A DNA stretch of 64,000 bases from Papilionanthe hookeriana x Papilionanthe teres (GCA_022702705.1 CM040423.1:112146738-112210737), one strand, 5' to 3'; counted from the stretch's first letter, positions 35,239-45,988 are shown. The notes: generated from the sequence alone by a model not told the origin. Translations and numbers: made by a program.

Positions 35239-36390
35239 TCATCTCCCCGATCTCCAGTCGAGAAGGCTAAGCAGATGACATCGTGTGTAGCGGGGGCACT
35301 CAGGAAAGACAACATCTAAATCACCACTCCTATATCGACGTTCAGCCTCATAATATGTAATTTCGTACTCTGAATGCCGCTGGAGATATTCACTATCATA
35401 ATCATGTCTTCTTTCCAAGCCATCAATCTCGTGGTCCATATGCTCAAATTTTCTTTCCATATTCTCTCCAAATTGTTCAAAACTCTTTCTACTTAGGGCC
35501 GGCTCATTCATCGGATCTTGAAGGGTAGGAGTGGTGTACTGAGGGGGTTCATAACTAGTAGAGGGTATATCTCTACTTGAAGAAGGTACATAATCCCTTG
35601 TCCCAGATCTCCATCCTTCGTGGGATTCATATTTCTTAATATTTTCCAGAGTAATGGTTTCATAGGCTCAACCCATTCCTCATCATCTCTTGCCTCTACC
35701 CCAAATAATTGGCAGAGTGCATAGGTAAGACCAGGATGTCCTAGTCCTCCTCCACTTTCGCTTCTTGAGGTGGCTAATATATTTTTTATAAATTACATTT
35801 CCCACATTAATACTTTTTTGGTTCTGAATACAGAAATTCAGAACTGCTCTATCTCTTGTTACCTCACTATGGTGGTAAGTAGGTAACAAAGTAGAACAAA
35901 TAAAATAGTGCCGTGCTTTTGAAGTTGCATTTAACATCGAAAGAGGAAAATTTACCCTTTCCCGTCGCTTGATCTTCCAGACGCCTTTCCCATCGATGAG
36001 AAAGTCGATCACCTCTTCCAGTGGTCCTTCCATCGTCCTAAAAGTCTCATACTCACTGGTGTAGGTGTCTCGTACCTCATAATAAGCATTTATTCTTGCA
36101 GCGCTGAATTCCACAAAAAATCCTCTAACCTTAACTGGCCAATCTTCAGTTGTAGTCAAATTAGCATAGAACTCCTTAACTACCTCCATAGCTGCTTTGT
36201 ATGAAACATAGCAAAAATTCTCCCATCCTCGTTCCTTTATTACTCGCTCCACCTCTCCTCCTGGATTCTTAAAAACTCGATCTTGAATGCATTTTCTTGA
36301 TTGAATGTTGTGAAAATATCTTGATTGTGCTTTTGCATTCACAAATCGGGTTTCGTCGTAATCCAACCGTCGCTTTTGTCGTGGAGCCAT
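35239..36390 (-). pseudogene. ORF3b: second post-pol reading frame of Athila-1
   Basis: The start ATG at 36390 follows a splice-acceptor-like site. The first 200 codons are open and read MAPRQKRRLDY, then RGWENFCYVSYKAAMEVVKE, VKVRGFFVEFSAARINAYYE and VNFPLSMLNATSKARHYFI. This matches my recollection of the putative plant transposon protein family (PF20167) found in Athila-type elements. It is clearly related to ORF3a (37276-38432). After about codon 205 the frame shifts, and the C-terminal part (35239-35511) is charged and coiled-coil-like. No signal peptide or membrane segment is seen, so an envelope role is not supported. A promoter-like cluster lies upstream. Confidence 0.75.
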
Positions 36391-36397
36391 TTTTGAT

Positions 36398-36599
36398 CTG
36401 TGAAATTTGCAAAAAATATTAACTAAACTCCCAAATATTACTAAAAAGGCTTCCTATAACATCTAAAATCCATTTAAATCGATCTCCAAGAATTTCTTCC
36501 AAGTATTTTCTCCACATTTTAAATTTTTTCAAAATTTCCCATTGTAGAAGAAATCCATGGTGAAAATCAAAAATTTTTGCATAGGAGTGAAGCTCTTAC
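36398..36599 (-). other. Candidate 5'-UTR intron before ORF3b
   Basis: On the minus strand the donor is TTG|GTAAGAG and the acceptor is TTTCACAG|ATC, seven bases before the ORF3b ATG. The 202-base interval is AT-rich, as plant introns are, and the upstream exon is less so. This is inference from sequence only. Confidence 0.4.
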
Positions 36600-36726
36600 C
36601 AAGGGAAGATGAAATCCGGTGTCATAAAGTGTTGAAATCGCCTCAAATCCAAGATCTCACAAGCCCTAGGTCGGTTTTTTCGAAGTTTTGAGGAAGGGGA
36701 TGATGAATAGTGTCGGTTGACTGGTC

Positions 36727-36735
36727 AAATATAAG
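36727..36735 (-). promoter_or_regulatory. TATA-like box upstream of ORF3b
   Basis: CTTATATTT on the minus strand lies about ten bases downstream of the palindrome cluster at 36745-36880 and about 340 bases before the ORF3b start. With the candidate intron it outlines a separate promoter and leader. Confidence 0.4.
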
Positions 36736-36744
36736 ACTTTTCGC

Positions 36745-36880
36745 GATCTCGCTGTCGGCGAGCTAATTAATTTGACAGAGGCAAAAGTTTCAGGAAAAAT
36801 CCGCCGTCAGCGAGATCGTTCTCGCTGTCAGCGGGATTTCCCTCGCTGTCGGCGGGATAATTCTCACCGTCGGCGAGATC
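36745..36880. promoter_or_regulatory. GC-rich palindrome cluster upstream of ORF3b
   Basis: Five copies of the LTR motif begin at 36745, 36799, 36818, 36840 and 36860. Three carry the GTCGGC (GCCGAC) DRE core. The cluster lies in the noncoding spacer between ORF3a and ORF3b. Confidence 0.75.
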
Positions 36881-37275
36881 CCAAAATTTTAAATTTTTGA
36901 AATTCGTCAATCATTTTCAATCTCGATTTGCCCTTAATGAATTTTTCGATCACTTAATTTTAATAATTAGTATGAATATTAGATACTTATACTCACAAAA
37001 AGTTCACATAACACAAGCAACATAACTTTATATATGAAATCCATGAGACTTACAAACTTCACACTAACAACTAACAACATACTTAACTTAAATGTCCAAA
37101 TCCATAATACTCAGCATCGCAATCCAAACCACTATACACTAAATGCTAAGACATAACAAATACATATAATTTCATCAAATCTGAGATGATCAAATTAAAA
37201 TTTAAATCATAATAAAACCTAAATCCAAATCAACACAAATATACACACAAATATAACATAGGATAGAAATCTTTA
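36881..37275 (-). other. Spacer between ORF3a and the ORF3b cluster
   Basis: AT-rich, no reading frame, and no repeat recognised apart from short A/C-rich runs. Confidence 0.5.
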
Positions 37276-38432
37276 CTACTCCTCAGTGTCTGAACTATCA
37301 TCCTCTCTTATATTCCCGATGTGACGCAGGTGCATAAATAAATTGTAGAAAGGCCTGAAAGGGAATTCGCAAGTAGATTCTTCATCGATCCACCCTTTCT
37401 ATCTCGCAAATGAATAAAACCGGCCTCCGGATGTCCAGTATGATCAAAGTGCTCCTTCATCCTCCAGTCAATGTGATCAAACATATCAGATATATTATCG
37501 ATGGAATTCATCGCGTTTTGCAATTCTTTCTCTAATCCTTTAATCTTTTTCAGAATGAAATTTGTTTTATCAGTAAGAGGCCTTGCTAAAGGATTGTTCT
37601 ATGATGCTCTATCAGAAATAATGGTAATCTCATCATTGTTATCCAAAGTTGGAAACATATCCGTAGGATCGAGTGGTTTCCATGGCAAAAGTACATTTTC
37701 CCAAGCCTCATAAGAAACTTGGTACTGATCGCATAAAGCAAATATAGTCGATGGGTGTCCAAGTCCATGAACTGACCCATGCACAATCAATCCCAATGCA
37801 GATTTTACTATAATTGATCCAACATCGATAGGTAGTCCAGTTTGAAAACAGTAATTTAATATAGTGCATTCCTTTGAAACCTTATTTACCCTCATAGTGG
37901 GTAATAATTTTGATGAGATAAAGAAATGCCAATGCTTCGAGATAGGGTTAAGAAGTGATGCAGAAAAACTGACATACCCGTCTTCGCGCAACTCCCAATC
38001 ATCAGGTTCGTCGGTCAGGTATCTATAAATCTCGTTAATATTGTATCTTGAAGGAACAAAGTTTAAATAAGGACAGACAGGGGTATTTTCTATAGAAAAT
38101 AATTCATTTACCTTTGAAGGAGTAAATGTTACCCATCTTCCTCTAACGTAGACACTTCCATTGCTGATCGCATGTATATTAGAGTAAAACTCTTTAACTA
38201 CGGGAATAACCGCAGCGGATGTCGTATAACAAAATACCTCCCAATGCCGCTGCGCGATCATTTCTTCAATTTTTGTGGTGGAATTTTCTACTCCTCTGTT
38301 AACAAATCCCCTTTCTTTAATAAGTCACTTCTTCATCAAAACTTTGTTGAAAATACGCTGCGCCTCCGAACTGATGAATTTTCTTCGTTTGAAAACTCCA
38401 GTTTTTGTGGTTTCTAAGAGTTTGGTGGCCAT
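37276..38432 (-). pseudogene. ORF3a: first post-pol reading frame of Athila-1
   Basis: The ATG at 38432 is in frame with the long open piece 37599-38261. The frame is broken by a TGA at codon 36 (38325-38327) and a TAG at 37596-37598, and it shifts near 37380. The C-terminus then reads in another frame to a stop at 37276 (ending SSDTEE). Core motifs parallel ORF3b: RHWEVFCYTTSAAVIPVVKE, VYVRGRWVTFTPSKVNELF and HWHFFISSKLLPTMR. The C-terminal part has a short heptad-like stretch (ILKKIKGLEKELQNAM). A role in the env position is possible from location only; no membrane segment is seen. Confidence 0.75.
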
Positions 38433-38573
38433 TTCGGATTGAAAGGAATGGTCTCTAGTCGTTTCTTAGGAAGAAAACAGTGTAAAAATGAATTTGGCAT
38501 GGTTTTCTACAAAGAAATGGCTTTAGAACAATCCAAAACCGCACATAAAACTTAAGAGAACCATTTTTCAACT

Positions 38574-38736
38574 GCCTCGCCGTCGGCGAGCTAGTTATAA
38601 AACTAATTTAAAATATGGCACGCGATCTCGCTGTCGGCGGGCAGTTTCTCGCCGTCAGCGAGCTCGTTAATGAACTGAAATGTAATTAGGTGCCATTCTC
38701 GCTGTCGGCGAGAATCGACCTCGCCGTCGGCGAGAT
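38574..38736. promoter_or_regulatory. GC-rich palindrome cluster upstream of ORF3a
   Basis: Five copies begin at 38574, 38622, 38645, 38695 and 38717. Several are near-perfect palindromes (TTCTCGCTGTCGGCGAGAA). Four carry the GTCGGC core. The cluster lies 142-304 bases upstream of the ORF3a ATG, between it and the end of pol. Confidence 0.75.
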
Positions 38737-38989
38737 TTCGTAAAATTGCCCAAATTCGCTCTGGTCCGAATATTTTCTGATCTCATCATATAGGTTCAAA
38801 TTTGTGATGATTCTAATTAAAAAATTTGAGTAGTAAGATTTTTTTTAATAATACAAACTCACTAATTTGTATATAATTAAGATAAAAGACTACTATGGGT
38901 TGCCTCCCATAAAGCGCTTGGTTTAACGTTGTCAGCCCGACCTAATTTCAGTTAGTAATCAAGTCGACTAAGCATTAAAACCACTTTAA

Positions 38990-40193
38990 AATTTGGTCTT
39001 CTACCTTCAAAATATGGTTTTAATCTATGTCCGTTTACCTTAAATCTATGTCCTGTTTTTGGATCTTCAATTCTATAGTTCCATATGAAAATATTTGAGT
39101 TATTGTGAAAGGTCCTAACCATTGAGATTTCAATTTCCCAGGAAATAATTTCAATCTAGTATTATATAGCAAACTTCTTGTCTTGGTTCAAAATTTCTCT
39201 GATTAATCTTCCTATCATGCTATAATTTCATCCTTTCTTTATAAATCCTATCATTATCATATGATTCATTCCTTAATTCTTCTAATTCATTTAATTGCAA
39301 CAATCTCTTCTCACCAAGCCTTCTTTCATATTATAATTAAATTCTTTAATCGCCCAATATGCTTTATGTTCTAATTCAACTTAGTAAGTGGCAAGTTTTT
39401 CCATATATAAGCTCGTAAGGAGTCATTCCAATCAGAGTTTTATAAGCAGTCCTGTATGCCCATAATGCAGTGTCTAGTCTTATAGACCAGTTCAATCTAT
39501 TAGGTTTTACAGATTTTTCTAAAATACGCTTAATCTCTCGATTAGAAACTTCACCTAATCCACTAGTTTGTGGATGATAAGCAGTTGATATCTTATGAAT
39601 AATATTATATTTTTCTACTAGTTTGTGAATATATTTATTTCTAAAATGAGTTCCTCCGTCGATGATAATCACTCTTGGCATTCCAAATCTAGTAAAAATA
39701 TTTTTTATTAAAAATTTTGAAACACTTTTAGCATCACACCTAGGTAAAGCTTGCGCTTCAATCCATTTGGAAACATAATCAATGCCTACTAATATATATG
39801 AGTTTCCAAATGAAGGAATAAAAGGTACCATGAAATCTAATCCCCAAACATCAAAAATTTCAACTTCTAATATAAAATTCAGAGGCATTTCATTTTTCCT
39901 CGATATATTTCCTACTCTTTGGCATTTATCGCGAGTTTTTATATATCCGTAGACATCACTAAATAGAGTAGGCCAGTAGAATCCGGATTGTAGAATTTTA
40001 TACGCAGCTTTATCAGTCCCAAAATGTCCTCCAAAATCGAATCATGACATTTTTGAATAATTGGTTCAGTTTCTTCATAAGGCACGCATCTTCTAATAAT
40101 TAAATCCTTACATTGCTTATATAAGTATGGTTCATCCCAAAAATATGTTTTAGTATCATGAATGAATTTTTTCTGTTGTTGCAAAGTTAACAT
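38990..40193 (-). pseudogene. Broken integrase of Athila-1
   Basis: The zinc-region part (39939-40193, up to CHDSILEDILG) is followed after a frameshift by the catalytic core at 39376-39888. The core has WGLDFMVPF (first D), VIIIDGGTHFRNKY (second D) and HKISTAYHPQTSGLGEVSNRE (catalytic E in EVSNRE), then ALWAYRTAYKTLIGMTPYELIYGK. The C-terminal part (38990-39375) continues with stops (SYGTIELK near the end). All three catalytic residues are still present in the 170-codon open core, so only frameshifts and stops outside it disable the gene. Confidence 0.87.
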
Positions 40194-40199
40194 AGGTGG

Positions 40200-41770
40200 T
40201 AAAATGTCACTTACAATATAATTTACTATATCAGCATACCAAGGTATTTTCCACTCATTTATATTATAAAGTTATTCATCAGGAAAACTGTCTATAATTT
40301 CATTATCAGTATCGTATAATTCATGATATTCTAATCTCGATAAATGATCAGCAATTTGATTATCAGCTCCTTTTGTTAACGATCTCAAAATCAAATTCTT
40401 GCATTAATAACATCCATCTAATTAATCTTGGTTTAGAATCCTTCTTTTGCATTAAATACTTTATAGCAGAGTGATCGATATGCACAAGTACATTTAGTTC
40501 CTATTAGATAATGCCGAAATTTATTAAAAGCATTTACAATCGCTAATAATTCTCTTTCTATAACTCGTATAATTTATTTCAAGCATCATTTAGAGTTTTA
40601 CTAAGCATAATATATAACTTTGAAAATCTTATCATATCTTTGCCCAAGAACTGCTCCTATAGCATAATCACTAGCATCACACATAAGCTCAAATAGTTTC
40701 TCCCAATTAGGTGAAACTATTATAGGTGCTGTAATTAATTTATCTTTTAACAATTCGAAAGCATTCAGCATTCAGTTGTAAATTCAAATTTCTTGTCCTT
40801 TTCAAGAAGTTGGCATAGAGGTTTAGTAATTTTTGAAAAATCTTTTATATAACGTCCGTAGAATCCAACATGTCCAAGAAAACTTCTTACCCCTTTCACC
40901 GTAGTTGGAGGTGGTAATTTAGCTATAACTCGAATTTTTGCGAGGTCTACTTCCATGCCCATTTCCTAAATTTTATGCTCTAATACAATGCCGCCTGCAA
41001 CCATAAATTGACATTTCTCCCAATTAAGAACTAAATTAGTTTTCTCACATACTTCAAATAATTTTTCAAGATGATTTAAGAATGTGTCAAATGATGTTCT
41101 AAATACAGAGAAATCATCCATAAATACTTATATTCTATTATCAGTTAATTTACTAAATATAGACATCATACATCTCTGGAATGTTGCAAGTGCATTACAT
41201 AATCCAAAAGGCATCCTTCGAAAAGCGAAAGTTCCATAAGAACTAGTAAATGTAGTTTTCTCTTGATCCTCAGGAGCAATTTGTATTTGATGATAACCAG
41301 TATATCCATCTAAGAAACAAAAATACTTATGTCTGGCTAATCTATCTAACATCTGGTCAAGAAATGGTAAAGGGAAGTGATCTTTCCTGGTGGCTTAGTT
41401 TAATTTTCTATAATCAATACATATTCGCCATCCAGTAACTTGTCTTATAGGGATAAGATCATTATTTTCATTAGATTTTGCGGTCACTCCTCCTTTCTTA
41501 GGCACACAGTGAATTGGGCTTACCCAAGATCGTCGAAATAGGATATATAATACCATTATCTAACCATTTTAAAATTTCTTTCTTGACTACTTCTTTCATT
41601 ATCGGGTTTAATCTCCTTTGGGGATCTACTTTAGGCTTATGTTCATTATCTAAAATAATTCTGGGCATACAGATTGAAGGACTAATTCCTTTAATATCTG
41701 CTAAAGTCCAACCAAAAATTTTCTTATATTTTTTTAAGGTATCTAAAAGTTTTTTTTTCTTGAGATTCAT
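40200..41770 (-). pseudogene. Broken reverse transcriptase and RNase H of Athila-1
   Basis: Fingers are at 41498-41770 (LKWLDNGIIYPIS), then a palm piece at 41128-41352 with FCFLDGYTGYHQIQIAPEDQ (first catalytic D) and FRRMPFGLCNALATFQR. The FMDD box is at 41113-41124, immediately after an in-frame TAA. Thumb and connection are at 40765-40962 (VRSFLGHVGFYGRYIKDFSK). The RNase H part (40200-40760) is heavily decayed, but YLMQKKDSKPRLIRWMLLMQ and a NQIADHLSRL string are readable. Unlike Ogre-1, no second RNase H follows. Confidence 0.87.
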
Positions 41771-42069
41771 TTATTTCAGATGAAATAATAATTGGTAGAG
41801 TTGAAAAATTACATAAGTAAGCATATTTCAAATGATTAGGTAACATTTTTAACTCAAGTTCATGAGGTTTAATAATCGATGGAACTATATTTTTTTTAGT
41901 GTTTTCTGTATTATCCAAAAATTCAAATTTCTCTTGATTATAATCTAGTTCTTCATTTATATCAGCTTTTTCAATTAATTCAGTATTTTCTTTTTCTAAT
42001 TTTTCTTCATAATATTCCTTAAAATGTTCTTTTTATAAATGATCGAGTACTTCCATTCGAAAACACTCA

Positions 42070-42558
42070 TCATCTTTTTCTAGCTACGAGATATTTCATT
42101 GATTTAGCAATATTAAAAGTAACTTTTTTGTCATTTACTCTCATAGTTAATTCTCCTTTCTGAACATCAATCATAGCTTTCCCAGTGGCTAAAAATGGTC
42201 TTCCTAAAATGATAGGAATTTCTTTATCTTCTTCCATATCTAAAACAATAAAATCTACAGGGAAGATAAATTTATCCACTTTTACTAAAACATCTTCAAT
42301 AACTCCCTTAGGATATGTAACAGAACGATCAGCTAACTGAAGGGTTACTAAAGTAGGTGAAATTTCTCCCAATCCTATTCTCTTAAATATTGATAGAGGC
42401 ATTAGATTGAGGCTTGCTCCTAAGTCACACAAAGCTTTTCCATAGAATTTTTCTCCATTAGCGCCGGGTATAGTGAAACTACCAGGATCTTTTAATTTTT
42501 CAGAAAGCTTTTTCTGAATAATAGCACTACACTCTTCACTAAGTGCGACTTGTTTCAT
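42070..42558 (-). pseudogene. Aspartic protease of Athila-1
   Basis: A 162-codon open stretch carries the active-site motif ALCDLGASLNLMPLSIF, where D-L-G replaces D-T/S-G as is usual in Athila as I recall it, followed by IPIILGRPFLATGKAMIDV. It would cleave the gag-pol polyprotein. It is the best preserved domain of the element, although it is cut off from RT by the stop-rich stretch 41771-42069, an acidic linker. Upstream it is joined to gag with a stop between. Confidence 0.85.
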
Positions 42559-44294
42559 TATCGGTAAATTTTCTTTTTTTATTTAAAATATCTTTCATGA
42601 ATTTTACATAGTTTGGCATCTGTTCTAAAGCTTCTACGAAAGGAATATTTATTGTTAATTTCTTCAGAATTTCAAGGAATTTAGCAAACTGTTTATCTTT
42701 TTTATGTTGATTTAGTCATTGAGGAAATGGTGGTGGAGGTTTTTCAACATAAATTTTCATTGGTATTAAAGGATTTTCTAAGTTTGGATCTTGTTGATTC
42801 TTTTCCTTTTCGATTTCCACTTCCTCTTTTTGACTTTCAAGTTCTTTCGAATTCGAGGTTCTAATTCTTTTCCACTTCGTAATTGTATCGCTTTAATTTA
42901 TTCATTTCCTTTGTCTTTGGGATTTATTTCCACATTACTAGGAAATGTTCCAGGTATTCTATTATTAAGCGCGGTAGCGATATGTCCAAGTTGAGTTTCA
43001 ATATTTTTAATAGCTCTTCCTTGATTTTGTAATTGATTTTCTTGTATTTATAATTGATTTCCTTGATTTTGTAAATGTTGACCCATATTTAATATTAATT
43101 CTTCTATATATAATTTCTTATCTTTAAATTGAGGGTTATTATTATTAAATCCAGGTAGTTAACTAGGTTTATAATTAAAATTTCCTTGGTTAGAGGGATT
43201 TCCTAATGGTTTTGTTATGTTATTCATCCATGGTTGATTAGTTGTATTTTTATTCCAATTAAAATTAGGATGATTTTTTCATCCAGGATTATAATAATTC
43301 GCATAAGGATTATTGGGTCTGTTATTAATAGCATTTATAGTTTCATAATGAGATTGGGATTCTATAAGTTGTCCAGATGAGTTTTCTTCTAATATAGTTG
43401 GAAAGTAATTCATTCCAAAATGATCTAATTTTTTAGATATAGCGACAATTTGCGAAGCTAACATAGATATTGCATCATTTTCATGAATACCGGCTATCTT
43501 TTTCGGATTCATTCTATCAACGAAGCCATTGAAAATTATTGGTAGTCATTTCTTCGATTAGTGCATAGGCTTCATCAAATGGTTTTGACATTAATGATCC
43601 TCCAAGAAGACAGATCGATGATTGATCTAAGAGATCCTACTAATCCATTATAGAAAGTTTGAATAATTAACTAACTGCGGTAACGCGTGATGTGGGCATT
43701 TCCTAAGAAGTTCTTTAAATCTCTCCCAAGCTTCATATATTGATTCTCCATCAAACTGACTAAAAGAAGTTATATCATTTCAAAGCTTAGCAGGTTTAGA
43801 TGGTAGAAAATATTTGGATAGAAATTTTTGTGATAATTCTCCCCAAGTTTTAATAGATCCAGGTGCTAACGAATTTAACCACATTTTAGCCTTATCACTT
43901 AAAGAAAAAGGAAAAGTCTAAGTCTAATAGCATCGTTAGATACTCCTTCATATTTGAAAGTAGCACATAGTTCAAAAAAACTAGCAAGTCGTAAATTAGG
44001 ATCTTCGGTAGGTGAACCACTAAATTGATTGTTTTGTACCAATTGGATAATTGCAGGTTTCAGTTCAAATGAGTTAGCAGCTACATCAGGGTTTTGAATA
44101 GTTAAATGAATTTTATCTAATGTAGGGTTGGCGTAATCTCTTAATGGTCTTTGTTGATTGATATTTTCATTTTCAGGAATATTCGCCAATTGTGTTAAAT
44201 TTATAATTTCTCTTTTTTGTTTTCTAATTCTTTTAATTGTACGCTCTAATTTTGAATCGTAAGGTATTAAATTTTCATTTCCAATTTTACGCAT
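42559..44294 (-). pseudogene. Broken gag of Athila-1
   Basis: The start ATG at 44294 is 60 bases from the PBS. The N-terminal piece (43899-44294) ends in FELCATFKYEGVSNDAIRLRLF, followed after a frameshift by MWLNSLAPGSIKTWGELSQKF and GESIYEAWERFKELLRKCPHHA near 43690-43870, the typical Athila gag core. A glutamine/asparagine-rich part (43000-43500) and a basic tail follow. No CCHC knuckle is visible. At least five stops or frame changes were seen, for example around 43560-43680. Confidence 0.85.
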
Positions 44295-44353
44295 ACAATT
44301 TTGTAAAATAAATTTTAAAATAATCCGTTACTCTAGTATATAATTTCTTTACT

Positions 44354-44371
44354 TCCCCAGCAACGGTGCCA
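44354..44371 (-). other. Primer-binding site of Athila-1 (tRNA-Asp)
   Basis: TGGCACCGTTGCTGGGGA on the minus strand matches 16 of 18 bases of TGGCGCCGTTGCCGGGGA, the complement of plant tRNA-Asp 3' ends. Six bases separate it from the LTR end. Confidence 0.85.
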
Positions 44372-44405
44372 AAAACTTGACCCACTTTTTAATGTTTACA
44401 AAAAT

Positions 44406-44418
44406 AGCAACGGCACCA
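44406..44418 (-). other. Relic PBS inside the Athila-1 5' LTR
   Basis: AGCAACGGCACCA on the plus strand repeats the working PBS (AGCAACGGTGCCA at 44359-44371) 47 bases away. The flanking ten bases (AAAACTTGA) also match. The 3' LTR has a more decayed copy at 32267-32279. Confidence 0.75.
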
Positions 44419-44432
44419 AAAACTTGATCTCG

Positions 44433-44437
<5 letters not shown>

Positions 44438-44508
<71 letters not shown>
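44438..44508. repeat. (TA)n microsatellite in the Athila-1 5' LTR
   Basis: About 35 TA units, against about six at the same place in the 3' LTR (32302-32314) and about 22 in Athila-2 (60792-60835). Confidence 0.95.
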
Positions 44509-44510
<2 letters not shown>

Positions 44511-45544
44511 ATTTTATGATAGAATGTATAATGTGGATTCTACGCAAGTATACGTATCGTATCAAGTAATACAGGGCTCTAGTGGAGTCCTGGCTATCGA
44601 TCCCACAGGGAAGTTTTTAAAAGATTTGTAACAGCTAAATTTAAAGGATTTACTTATTAATATAGTATACGGAAATTTAGAATACGTAACTAAGCAAACT
44701 AAATTAAACTAATGCTTAAATAAAGTTGATTTAAAAGATTTCAGAAAAAGTATCCTTCTCCTTGTTTTTAGAAAATTAAGTGAATGATGAATTCAAATAA
44801 AATTTTTATTGTACTGTGACAAATATGAGCATTCCTATTCTTTACCCTTTGGTCCAGGTGCAAGGAACATTGACTAGTCCTATGTTTGATTACTGAATCT
44901 GCGGCTAGGCTGGGAGGATACTGGCTGCCACTTTAGAGTTCCCACGTTCCGCTCACCTGAGAGCTAACATCTACACTTCAGCTCTCAAACAATAGGACCG
45001 AATTTAATATTTTAGTCTGTCACACTAAAATGTCCAATTCTACGTCTGATAAATAATATTTCCCTATTTATTTGCATCCTCCTTCTAAGGCTTTTGACTT
45101 CCCTGAATATTGGATGTAATCTTTACTTATAGTTGATAATATTTTAACAAATCAATGGGCCAGATTGAAAAGTAAATTAAGTTTTAAGTAAAAATTATCA
45201 CAATTTATTTTAATATTTTAGGCACTTCTATTTAATTTCATCAATTCACATAATTTCATAAAACAAGGAGAAAGACTAAGAAAACTACTCAGAATGCATG
45301 GGAATTAAACAAAGCATGGATTTCATTTAAAGTTAACAACAATAAACAATGATAATTATCTTGATTTCCTCCCCAAGCAGACTCCTTGAAGTTCCTTTGA
45401 CTTTTCCTAGTACAACACACTTCTAAACTCACTAATTACACTTGCTAAAACTGAAAATAGAAACACAATAGACTCTCTAAAATTGACTCACAGAAGACAC
45501 AAAATAGACACCCTATAGACACACCACATACTAAAATTTGTCCT

Positions 45545-45553
45545 CTATTTATA
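45545..45553 (-). promoter_or_regulatory. TATA box, Athila-1 5' LTR
   Basis: TATAAATAG on the minus strand, in the promoter that would drive the element. It lies 81 bases downstream of the palindrome cluster. Confidence 0.75.
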
Positions 45554-45633
45554 GAGGTAGACAAAGGTCCAAGAGGTACTTAAGCACCTCTTCAAAAAGC
45601 ATCCAGGTTCAATGTATCTAGCATTTTGACCAA

Positions 45634-45810
45634 TCTCGCCGTCGGCGAGAAATGAACTCGCCGTCGGCGGGGCTTCTAGAAGGTCTCCAAACCGCGCGAT
45701 CTAGCCGTCAGCGGGCTCTGGCTTCCTGTCGGCGAGGTAGTTATAAATCCTTCAAAAATTCTTCTCATGATCTCTCCGTCACCGGGCTCGATCTCGCCGT
45801 CGGCGGCTTA
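45634..45810. promoter_or_regulatory. GC-rich palindrome cluster, Athila-1 5' LTR
   Basis: Six copies begin at 45634, 45657, 45698, 45721, 45769 and 45790, in the same spacing as in the 3' LTR. Four carry GTCGGC, and the first is the perfect palindrome TCTCGCCGTCGGCGAGA. Confidence 0.8.
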
Positions 45811-45988
45811 GTTCATTTTGCATGAATTTCTTCCTTTTTTTGATCCAAATTCGCTCCATTTCATGCTTTTTGCTTCTATCACTTATAAATCTTCATTCCT
45901 GCAATAAAATAAAGAAAATACCTTTCTTTAAAGTGCAATTTCATAAAAAAAATAGGTATGAATTTCTTAATATATTTTTCTGTGATCA

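Larger units (their letters stand above)
32239..45988 (-). mobile_element. Athila-1: complete Athila-type Ty3 element
   Basis: A 13.75 kb element on the minus strand, inserted in the U3 of LTR-C, with matching LTRs, a TTAAC target duplication, tRNA-Asp PBS, gag, protease, RT, RNase H, integrase, two related reading frames after pol, PPT and 3' LTR. The Athila lineage is indicated by gag and protease motifs (CDLGASLNLMPLSIF), the tRNA-Asp PBS, and reading frames in the env position of the putative plant transposon protein type. All frames contain stops or frameshifts, but the LTRs are close (about 11 differences in roughly 230 aligned bases by hand), so it is clearly younger than Ogre-1. Confidence 0.93.
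44378..45988 (-). repeat. Athila-1 5' LTR (1611 bp)
   Basis: On the plus strand it begins TGACCCAC and ends TGTGATCA, followed by TTAAC. It is about 60 bases longer than the 3' LTR, mostly because of the (TA)n tract. Contents match the 3' LTR: palindrome cluster, TATA box, and 47-base extension with a relic PBS at its U5 end. Confidence 0.92.

Noticed and set aside
35239..38432. Envelope glycoprotein genes in Athila-1
   Set aside because: Position after pol would fit, but no signal peptide, hydrophobic membrane segment or cleavage motif is visible. The motifs fit the plant transposon protein family instead.
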